In this document: positions 1 to 5,261 of the stretch, one piece after another | Position numbering within the stretch: the stretch's first letter is position 1 | Layout: each line of letters opens with the position of its first letter | DNA from: Chlamydiae bacterium RIFCSPHIGHO2_12_FULL_27_8 | GTDB lineage: Bacteria > Chlamydiota > Chlamydiia > Chlamydiales > SM23-39 | Reading direction: 5' to 3' | Length of the DNA stretch: 6,121 nt | NCBI GenBank assembly: GCA_001796155.1 | Contig: MGLU01000083.1 | Location: 7,538-13,658 of the forward strand | The notes under the pieces: generated by a model | Told to the model about the DNA's origin: nothing | The model's input: only the letters and a program-made list of their open reading frames with translations | The model's database searches: none | Position numbers and translations under genes: made by a program

Positions 1-983
1 ATATTTTTGAAGATTCTGATCTTGATAGATCAAGATGCGGTGTAATAATTGGTTCAGGTATGGGGGGAATGCAAAGTTTTTCAAACGGTGTTCAATCAAA
101 TGTTGAATTAAATTATAAAAAATTGACTCCATTTTTTGTACCAATGATTATTTCCAATATGGCAGGAGCTCTGTTATCAATAGATTTAAAATTTGAAGGG
201 CCTAATTATTCAATATCAACAGCATGTGCTACATCAAGTTATTCAATAAATGCAGCAGTAGAACAAATACAAATGGGAAAAGCTGATCTTATGTTAACAG
301 GAGGCTCTGAAGCTGCAATTTCGCCAATAGGTCTTGCCGGTTTTGTTCAGGCAAGAGCACTGTCGCAAAGAAATGATCAGCCTCAAAAAGCTTCAAGACC
401 ATGGGATAAAGCAAGAGATGGATTTGTAATGGGAGAAGGCTCCGGAATTTTAGTATTAGAAGAACTTAGTCATGCTTTAAATAGGGGGGCTAATATTTTA
501 GCTGAAATCAATGGTGGAGCAATAAATTCTGATGCTTTTCATATGACAGAGCCTAAAGAAGATGGCTCAAACGTAGCAAAATGTATTGAAATAGCTTTAA
601 AATATTCGGATATATCAAAAGATAGAATAAATTACATTAATGCTCATGCAACATCAACTTTAGCCGGTGATCTTTGTGAAGTAAGGGCTTTTAAAAAAGT
701 TTTTGGAGATAAAATTAAAAATATTAAAATGAATGCAACCAAATCAATGATTGGACATACACTTGGAGCAGCCGGGGGAATAGAAGCTATCACAACAATA
801 ATGGCAATAAGAACAAAAAAGCTGCATCCTACTATCAATTTAGAAAACATTGAAGAAGAGATTGGTGATTTGGATCCGGTTGCAAATATTTATCAAAATC
901 ACAATATTACCGGAGCAATTTCCTGTTCATTTGGTTTTGGGGGACATAATTCTGTTTTAGTTTTTACACCATTTGAAGGTTAA
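1..983 (+). CDS. fabF: 3-oxoacyl-[ACP] synthase II (FabF-type), 5'-truncated by window edge
   Basis: Condensing enzyme of type II fatty acid synthesis: it joins malonyl-ACP to a growing acyl-ACP with loss of CO2, in the cytosol. The reading frame is open from the first full codon at 3 (IFEDSDLDRSRCGV), so the ATG at 60 is internal and not the start. 326 residues are visible of the usual ~410; about 90 N-terminal residues lie outside. The complete catalytic set is present: nucleophile Cys in STACATSS (codon 225-227), His in NAHATST (645-647), Lys in TKSMIGH (741-743) and His in IGHTLGAAGG (756-758). Other landmarks are the GSGMGG loop (about 51-68), SRPWDKARDGFVMGEG, and the C-terminal CSFGFGGHN. 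The two-histidine layout places it with KAS I/II, not KAS III. The second motif reads NAHATSTLAGD where E. coli has NAHGTSTPAGD, a mild variation. The stop lies 4 nt before the preferred start of the Nudix gene, suggesting one transcript. fabF is preferred over fabB because of length and overall motif pattern, but a divergent paralogue of the family is not excluded. Confidence 0.93.
   Translation, partial: IFEDSDLDRSRCGVIIGSGMGGMQSFSNGVQSNVELNYKKLTPFFVPMIISNMAGALLSIDLKFEGPNYSISTACATSSYSINAAVEQIQMGKADLMLTGGSEAAISPIGLAGFVQARALSQRNDQPQKASRPWDKARDGFVMGEGSGILVLEELSHALNRGANILAEINGGAINSDAFHMTEPKEDGSNVAKCIEIALKYSDISKDRINYINAHATSTLAGDLCEVRAFKKVFGDKIKNIKMNATKSMIGHTLGAAGGIEAITTIMAIRTKKLHPTINLENIEEEIGDLDPVANIYQNHNITGAISCSFGFGGHNSVLVFTPFEG
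975..979 (+). promoter_or_regulatory. Shine-Dalgarno GAAGG deciding the Nudix start
   Basis: GAAGG lies within the last fabF codons and ends 8 nt before GTG at 988, a normal spacing. The other in-frame candidate, TTG at 973, has no purine-rich sequence before it (upstream reads GTTTTTACACCA) and itself abuts this site. This favours the GTG start and implies that ribosomes finishing fabF reinitiate nearby. Confidence 0.6.
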
Positions 984-987
984 TATC

Positions 988-1401
988 GTGGAAGAGAGTT
1001 TTGGAATAATACCATTAAAAAAAGAGAAAGATAAATATTTTGTTTTTTTAGTAAAACTAAAAAGCGGTAATCACTTTGGTTTTCCAAAAGGACATAAAAA
1101 TGCTAATGAAACATCATTAGAAACAGCAAAAAGAGAACTTTTCGAAGAAACAAATTTAGAAATTTCAGAATTGATTTCAGATCAATTTCTAACAGAAAAA
1201 TATTTTTTAACCAAAAATGGAAAAAAAATAGAAAAAAAAGTTATATATTTTATTTCTTTTGTTAAAGGAAAGGAAAAATTGGATAATAATGAAATTCTAG
1301 AAGGTTTTTGGGTGCCGATTGAAGATGCCAAAAAGATAATTACATATGAATCTTCTAAAAAAATTGTAGATGAAATTTTTAAAATAATGGAGACTTTATG
1401 A
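988..1401 (+). CDS. Nudix hydrolase, Ap4A-hydrolase-like
   Basis: Small cytosolic hydrolase of 137 aa that cleaves a nucleoside diphosphate linked to another moiety. The GFPKGH signature (residues 31-36) resembles bis(5'-nucleosyl)-tetraphosphatases (Ap4A hydrolases), but substrate cannot be read reliably from sequence. The Nudix box runs from G35 to L57: G35, E41, R49, E50, L51, E53 and E54, the metal-binding helix, all fit Gx5Ex7REUxEExGU. The one departure is Asn56 where the box usually has Gly. The N-terminal ESFGIIPL strand and the late GFWVPIEDA segment are also usual for the fold. GTG at 988 is chosen over TTG at 973 because only it has a Shine-Dalgarno site and because it gives the customary short N-terminus. 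The gene begins 4 nt after the fabF stop and its stop overlaps the bioY start (ATGA), so it is translationally linked on both sides. It contains several runs of 7-8 A. A housecleaning role is likely; a lipid-related role is only suggested by position. Confidence 0.88.
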   Translation: MEESFGIIPLKKEKDKYFVFLVKLKSGNHFGFPKGHKNANETSLETAKRELFEETNLEISELISDQFLTEKYFLTKNGKKIEKKVIYFISFVKGKEKLDNNEILEGFWVPIEDAKKIITYESSKKIVDEIFKIMETL

Positions 1402-1937
1402 ACGCATTTGCAATAAGCACAAAAAAAAAAATTATATTGGATTTTTTATTAGTACCTTTTGCATTAATTTTTTTAATATCTTTTGCAAAAATACAAATAC
1501 CTCTTTTTTTTACACCTATACCTTTGACATTGCAAAATTCCATTGCTGTATTCTATGGTTTATATTTTAAAAGTAAAAAAGCTTCGATAATATTATTTTT
1601 ATTTCTTTTGCTTGGAGCTTTTAATATGCCTGTTTTTGCTTATGGGAACTCCGGCATTAATTATCTGTGCTCAATTTCAGGGGGGTATTTATTTGGTTAT
1701 CTTATTTCTGCTTATCTTATTGGTAAGTTTTCAGAACTAAAAATTATTAAAAATCATTCTCTATTAATGCTATTAGGACATTTTATTATTCTTTTTACCG
1801 GATTTTTGTATTTTTCTACTTTTGTAGGGTTAAAAAAAGGATTTTTATTAGGATTTTTACCATTTATATTTGGAGATATTATCAAAACGATAATAATCTC
1901 CAAAATATATAAAAGATTAAGCTCTGTTTTTTGGTAG
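1398..1937 (+). CDS. bioY: BioY biotin transporter substrate-binding subunit
   Basis: Integral membrane S-component of an energy-coupling factor (ECF) biotin importer. The protein has 179 aa, close to the usual ~190, with about six hydrophobic segments near residues 12-32, 45-57, 62-76, 94-110, 121-140 and 148-169. Family marks are TPIPLTLQ (39-46), FNMPVFAYGNSG (75-86), GGYLFGY (95-101) and GFLPFIFGDIIK (152-163), the last being the typical C-terminal BioY motif. The start ATG overlaps the Nudix stop as ATGA and has GGAG at 1389-1392, 5 nt upstream. No BioM/BioN (ATPase/T-component) genes are next to it, so it probably shares a general ECF module encoded elsewhere or works alone. It sits near fatty-acid genes, which fits biotin's role in acetyl-CoA carboxylase. 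Codons 8-12 contain a run of 11 A (1421-1431). The last 21 bases overlap the 3' end of a minus-strand gene. Confidence 0.92.
   Translation: MNAFAISTKKKIILDFLLVPFALIFLISFAKIQIPLFFTPIPLTLQNSIAVFYGLYFKSKKASIILFLFLLLGAFNMPVFAYGNSGINYLCSISGGYLFGYLISAYLIGKFSELKIIKNHSLLMLLGHFIILFTGFLYFSTFVGLKKGFLLGFLPFIFGDIIKTIIISKIYKRLSSVFW
1869..1904. repeat. Long inverted repeat (hairpin) in the bioY 3' end
   Basis: The left arm 1869-1883 (TTTGGAGATATTATC) and the right arm 1889-1904 (GATAATAATCTCCAAA) are complementary over 15 pairs, with one bulged A in the right arm and a 5-nt loop AAAAC. The whole element lies in the codons for the conserved BioY C-terminus (FGDIIKTIIISK). It also begins 12 nt after the stop of the convergent minus-strand gene, where a terminator or 3'-end hairpin would be expected. 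No clean T-run follows it on either strand, so it is not a textbook intrinsic terminator. It may be a 3'-protecting structure for the minus transcript, or chance in AT-rich coding sequence. Confidence 0.6.
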
Positions 1938-2159
1938 TTTTTTATTGTTTGAAATAGATATTTTATTATTTAAAGGAGCTTTTGTTAAAACTTTTGCCCT
2001 TCCCTTTAATGAACTGCTGCTTTGATAAGTGTTATAAAGTGCATTATTGGTTTTAATAACCTGAAAAAATCCTTTAAAAGGTTCCTTTTTATTAGATTCT
2101 TTAGCAACTGAGTGAGTATGAGAATATTTTATTCTCCCAACAGGATTTACGTTAGACAT
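1917..2159 (-). CDS. Small hypothetical protein, 80 aa, Lys/Asn/Ser-rich
   Basis: I do not recognise this protein. It starts at ATG 2159 with a perfect AGGAGG (2170-2165) 5 nt upstream, the strongest ribosome-binding site in the window, and it has a plausible promoter just before that. These two signals, not homology, make it a credible gene. The 80-residue product begins MSNVNPVGRIKYSHTH. It is basic and rich in Lys, Asn and Ser (for example SSSSLKGR near the middle and NNKKLPKNRA at the end). It has no hydrophobic membrane segment, no signal peptide and no Cys. It is probably soluble and partly disordered; DNA, RNA or protein binding is possible but unsupported. It is convergent with bioY and overlaps its last 21 bases. 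Composition matches its neighbours, so there is no clear sign of recent transfer. Confidence 0.62.
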   Translation of the reverse strand: MSNVNPVGRIKYSHTHSVAKESNKKEPFKGFFQVIKTNNALYNTYQSSSSLKGRAKVLTKAPLNNKISISNNKKLPKNRA

Positions 2160-2164
2160 ATTAG

Positions 2165-2170
2165 CCTCCT
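2165..2170 (-). promoter_or_regulatory. Consensus Shine-Dalgarno AGGAGG for the 80-aa gene
   Basis: AGGAGG on the minus strand is followed by CTAAT and then ATG at 2159, giving a 5-nt spacer. It matches the anti-Shine-Dalgarno core fully, which most other starts here do not, and it fixes the start of the 80-aa gene. Confidence 0.75.
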
Positions 2171-2190
2171 ATATTTAGCCAGCCGGTTAA

Positions 2191-2220
2191 ATAATAATAA
2201 TTTTTTTTTTAATATTTCAA
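2191..2220 (-). promoter_or_regulatory. Candidate sigma-70-type promoter for the 80-aa gene
   Basis: Reading the minus strand, a -35-like TTGAAA (2220-2215, five of six to TTGACA) is followed by an 18-nt spacer containing an A-rich tract, then TATTAT (2196-2191, five of six to TATAAT). Transcription would begin near 2184 and give a leader of about 25 nt ending in the AGGAGG site. In such AT-rich DNA, matches of this quality arise by chance, so the support is mainly the fitting position. Confidence 0.42.
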
Positions 2221-2253
2221 GAACAATTTTTAAAAATATTGTAAAGTTTAAAT

Positions 2254-2424
2254 TTACTTTGAGCTTTTTTTAGAAATGGTCCTATCTCTTAATTTATTGA
2301 TTTTTTTAAGGGATGGATCTTGATTTTCATTACTAATTTCAATCTCTCTTTTTTCTCTAACTACTAGATTTTCAAGTTCTTTCCACTTATCATGTAGATC
2401 ATTTTTAGAAATTTTTTTATTCAT
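2254..2424 (-). CDS. Small hypothetical protein, 56 aa, charged, possible coiled coil
   Basis: Unrecognised small gene. It reads from ATG at 2424 to TAA at 2254 on the minus strand, preceded by AGGGG (2435-2431) with a 6-nt spacer. The 56-residue product starts MNKKISKNDLHDKWKELENL and ends DRTISKKSSK. It is dominated by Lys, Glu, Asp and Asn. Residues about 8-30 could form an amphipathic helix, with L10, W14, L17, L20 and V21 recurring at three- or four-residue steps, which suggests a short coiled coil or a helical partner-binding segment. It has no membrane segment, signal peptide or Cys. It is divergent from the large fusion gene and lies 94 bp upstream of the 80-aa gene on the same strand, so the two may share transcripts, although the 80-aa gene has its own promoter candidate. 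Support rests on the start signals and an uninterrupted frame in a region where random frames close quickly. Confidence 0.55.
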   Translation of the reverse strand: MNKKISKNDLHDKWKELENLVVREKREIEISNENQDPSLKKINKLRDRTISKKSSK

Positions 2425-2495
2425 TTTCTTCCCCTATATTCTGATATTTATTTCTTTTTTTAAAAAAAAGCAACTACTTTTAATTTTTTAAATAA

Positions 2496-2511
2496 ATGCC
2501 AATTTTGGTAT
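2496..2511. promoter_or_regulatory. Imperfect palindrome, candidate operator
   Basis: ATGCCAA (2496-2502), a TT spacer and TTGGTAT (2505-2511) form a dyad in which six of seven pairs match. It contains the few G and C bases of this otherwise A/T-only region and overlaps the proposed -10 element for the plus-strand fusion gene. A repressor bound there would block RNA polymerase. I cannot assign it to a known regulator; FapR and BirA consensus sites look different. Confidence 0.35.
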
Positions 2512-2514
2512 GAT
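2506..2514 (+). promoter_or_regulatory. Candidate extended -10 promoter for the acyltransferase-ligase gene
   Basis: TGG TATGAT is an extended -10 (TGn followed by a five-of-six match to TATAAT). The -35 region at 17-nt spacing (2486-2491, TTTTAA) is poor, as is common with extended -10 promoters. Initiation would fall near 2521, leaving a leader of about 54 nt, AT-only for much of its length, before the ATG at 2575. Confidence 0.45.
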
Positions 2515-2574
2515 TGATTGGAAAAAGTGATAAAAAAAAATCATTTTTTAAATTTTATAAAAAATTAGGTGATT

Positions 2575-5259
2575 ATGCGTTTCATTTTAGGAACTTTATT
2601 TTGTATGATAGTAAGACTTGTAATGTCTTTAAGATATTCCGTTACAATAAAAGGAAAAGAAAACTTAAAAAATTTCAATAAAGATGCCGGCATTCTTTTT
2701 CTGCCTAACCACCCGGCTCATATAGATCCTATACTAATATCATTATATTTTTGGCCTAGATTCAAGTTAAGACCTGTTGTAGTAGAATATATTTTCAGAC
2801 AGCCCGGAATTAATCTAATTATGAAGTTTGTTAGAGCTTTTTCAATGCCGAACTTTGATACTTCATTAAACGAGATCAAACTGAAAAAAGCAAAAGAGAC
2901 AATTGAAGCTATGATTAATGGTCTTAAAAACAAAGATAATATTTTGATATATCCTTCGGGAAGACTCAAACATACAGGTAAAGAAATTTTAGGAGGTGCT
3001 TCAGCTACACACACAATTTTAAAATCTGTTCCGAATGCTAATATAGTTCTAGCAAGAACAACAGGACTATGGGGGAGCTCTTTTTCAAGATCATATCTTG
3101 GAAAGTCTCCGGATTTCGGATCTATGGTTTTAAGAGGAATTAAATGTACTTTAAAAGCATTTATTTTATTTCTTCCTAGAAGAAAAGTTTTAATTGAAAT
3201 TGAAAAAGCACCTGAAGATTTTCCAAGAGACGGAAGTAGAATTGAAATAAACAGATACTTGGAAAATTGGTATAACAGATACCCAACTAAAGATGGGATA
3301 AAAGATGTAGAACCTGCATATCAAGTGTCATATAGTCCCTTCAGAAGAGAGTTTTTAAAACTTCCAAAAGATTTTAAAGCAAAATCAGATGTCAGAAGAG
3401 AGTTTTCATCAGAAATAGAACAGACGGTGTTTGCAGAACTTTCAAAAATTTCAAAAATGAATGAAAACAGCATAACTTTAAATTTGAATTTAGCTTCAGA
3501 TATGGGATTGGACTCATTGGATATTTCAGAAGTTATAACTTTTTTAGGGGTTAATTTCGATGTTTCAGGAGTGCATCCTGAAGATATACAAACAGTTATG
3601 GATGTTTTGGAATTTGCTGACGGTTCAAAAAAAGTAGAAAAAAAGAAAGAACTTATTGAAACGGTTGAATTTAAATGGCCTGAAGAAAAAGAGAGACCGG
3701 AACCAAAAGTTGCAGACGGTAAAATAATTCCGGAAGTTTTTTTTAATTCATGCAATAGAATGAAAGATCTATATGCAGCTGCAGATGATATTACAGGTCC
3801 TTTAACTTATAAAAAACTGAAAATTTCTGCTTTAGCTTTAGCACAGGAAATAAAAGAATACCCATCTAAACATGTAGCTATTCTTCTTCCTGCATCTTTA
3901 GGTGCATATTTAGTAATTATAGCAACTCTTATAGCAAATAAAATACCTGTAATGCTTAATTGGACACTTGGTCCTAGATATTTAAATCATATGATGCAGG
4001 TCACTCATTCTGATGTTGTTATAAGTTCATGGAAATTTTTAGAAAAACTTTCCAATGTTGAGTTTGGTCATTTAACTCAAAAAATACATTTTTTGGAAGA
4101 TATTAAAAAAAGAGTTTCGAAAAAAACAAAATTGATTGCATTTTTACAATCGCTGAGATCTACAAAAAGACTTTTAAGATCTTTAAAATTAAATAAAATT
4201 AGTGAAAATGAAACAGCAGTTGTTTTATTTACTTCAGGGACAGAAGCGGCTCCAAAAGGAGTCCCTTTAAGCCATAAAAATATTTTATCTAATCTAAGAG
4301 TATCTCTTGAAGATGCAAAACTATTAAAAACTGATATTTTTTATGGTATATTGCCTCCGTTTCATTCTTTTGGATTTGCAGTAGCCGGACTTTTCCCGAT
4401 TCTTGCAGGATTTAAAATCGCTTTTTTTCCTGATCCTACAGATAGTTATTCTGTAGCTGAGGGAATTGTAAGATGGAAAATTACACTTTTATGTACTGCA
4501 CCAAGTTTTTTAAAAGGTATTTTACAGGGTGCATCTAAAGAACAGTTAAAAACAATGAGGCTTTTTATAACAGGTGCTGAAAAAACTCATAAAGAAATTT
4601 TTGAAAAGATAAAAGCTTTAGGTGAGGATAAGATATTATTTGAAGGTTATGGGATAACAGAATGTTCTCCTGTAATTGCATTAAATCAATCTAATGGAAA
4701 AATCAAAGGTGTTGGACGACCTCTGTCAAACATTAAAATTAAAATCATAAATCCGGAAACAAATAAGGAAATAGATAAATCAAAAGAGGGCGAAATTTGT
4801 GTCAACGGCCCAAGCGTTTTTGATGGGTATATAAATAATGAAAGACATCCATTTATTGAACTTTCACATGAAAGGTATTATAAAACCGGAGATTTAGGTT
4901 ATTTTGATAAGGATGGCAACTTACAACTTTCCGGCAGATTGAAGAGATTTACAAAAGTTGCCGGAGAAATGGTAAGTTTAGGTGCTATTGAAGAGGTTAT
5001 TGTTGACGAAATACATAGAAGAGGTGTAAGTCAAGACGGTCCTGTTGCAGCTATATGCTATAAGGAATTTGAAGGAAAAAGACCGTCTCTAATTTTATTT
5101 ACCATATCTTCAATAGATAAAAATGAAGCTAATAATATTTTAAAAGAAGCAGGATTTTCAAATCTTGTTAAAATTACAGAAGTTGAAAAAATAGATAATA
5201 TTCCTTTAATGGGAACCGGCAAAATAGATTATAGATTTTTACAATCAATGATTGAGTAA
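2575..5259 (+). CDS. aas: Fused PlsC-type acyltransferase / ACP domain / AMP-forming acyl ligase (Aas-like)
   Basis: An 894-aa enzyme predicted to activate a fatty acid with ATP, load it on its own carrier domain and transfer it to a (lyso)lipid acceptor at the membrane face. The N-terminus (2-18) is hydrophobic, a likely anchor. The acyltransferase (about 20-250) has the HxxxxD site at H46-D51 (HPAHID) and block [10 protein letters not shown] (126-132), where Ser128 stands in place of the usual Glu of FPEG. An acyl-carrier domain (about 277-350) carries the phosphopantetheine serine S314 in GLDSLD. A charged linker (about 351-380) leads to the ANL ligase (about 383-894): P-loop [10 protein letters not shown] (553-562), GYGITE (691-696), KTGD (770-773), SGRLKR (786-791), VAGEMVS (795-801) and the catalytic Lys883 in GTGKID. 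E. coli Aas is ~719 aa and has no carrier domain. ATG 2575 is preferred to GTG 2569 because AGGTGAT (2567-2573) is the Shine-Dalgarno site and includes that GTG. cysS follows after 2 nt. Exact acceptor and chain length are unknown; the symbol is used in the broad sense. Confidence 0.88.
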   Translation: MRFILGTLFCMIVRLVMSLRYSVTIKGKENLKNFNKDAGILFLPNHPAHIDPILISLYFWPRFKLRPVVVEYIFRQPGINLIMKFVRAFSMPNFDTSLNEIKLKKAKETIEAMINGLKNKDNILIYPSGRLKHTGKEILGGASATHTILKSVPNANIVLARTTGLWGSSFSRSYLGKSPDFGSMVLRGIKCTLKAFILFLPRRKVLIEIEKAPEDFPRDGSRIEINRYLENWYNRYPTKDGIKDVEPAYQVSYSPFRREFLKLPKDFKAKSDVRREFSSEIEQTVFAELSKISKMNENSITLNLNLASDMGLDSLDISEVITFLGVNFDVSGVHPEDIQTVMDVLEFADGSKKVEKKKELIETVEFKWPEEKERPEPKVADGKIIPEVFFNSCNRMKDLYAAADDITGPLTYKKLKISALALAQEIKEYPSKHVAILLPASLGAYLVIIATLIANKIPVMLNWTLGPRYLNHMMQVTHSDVVISSWKFLEKLSNVEFGHLTQKIHFLEDIKKRVSKKTKLIAFLQSLRSTKRLLRSLKLNKISENETAVVLFTSGTEAAPKGVPLSHKNILSNLRVSLEDAKLLKTDIFYGILPPFHSFGFAVAGLFPILAGFKIAFFPDPTDSYSVAEGIVRWKITLLCTAPSFLKGILQGASKEQLKTMRLFITGAEKTHKEIFEKIKALGEDKILFEGYGITECSPVIALNQSNGKIKGVGRPLSNIKIKIINPETNKEIDKSKEGEICVNGPSVFDGYINNERHPFIELSHERYYKTGDLGYFDKDGNLQLSGRLKRFTKVAGEMVSLGAIEEVIVDEIHRRGVSQDGPVAAICYKEFEGKRPSLILFTISSIDKNEANNILKEAGFSNLVKITEVEKIDNIPLMGTGKIDYRFLQSMIE

Positions 5260-5261
5260 TT

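Noticed and set aside
644..850. Minus-strand open frame of 68 codons within fabF
   Set aside because: It lies wholly inside a gene with intact catalytic motifs, has no ribosome-binding site of note, and its hydrophobic look follows from reading Asn/Ile-rich codons in reverse.
2054..2085. AACCT...AGGTT stem followed by CCTTTTT as a plus-strand terminator for bioY
   Set aside because: Five-pair stem with a long loop, inside the coding frame of the 80-aa gene; too weak to call.
2189..2200. TAA triplet repeat before a T10 tract
   Set aside because: Four short units, low-complexity AT sequence, with no further copies to suggest an array.
2224..2241. CAATTTTT-AAAAATATTG imperfect palindrome after the 56-aa gene
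   Set aside because: Almost all A/T pairs, no loop separate from the T/A centre and no T-run after it on the minus strand, so it is not supported as a terminator.
2454..2470. CTTTTTTTAAAAAAAAG self-complementary tract in the divergent region
   Set aside because: Homopolymer runs of this sort are expected in DNA of this composition; a bent-DNA or UP-element role is possible but nothing specific supports it.
2445..2473. Possible minus-strand promoter for the 56-aa gene (TTGCTT, 17 nt, TAAATA)
   Set aside because: The -10 matches only three of six positions; it is no better than chance in this region.
2718..3014. Minus-strand open frame of 98 codons opposite the acyltransferase domain
   Set aside because: Antisense shadow of the conserved HxxxxD and YPSGR region; no start signals or recognisable family.
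3321..3755. Minus-strand open frame of 144 codons opposite the carrier domain
   Set aside because: Ser/Phe-rich reverse reading of Glu/Lys-rich codons; the plus frame carries a phosphopantetheine motif and is clearly the coding one.
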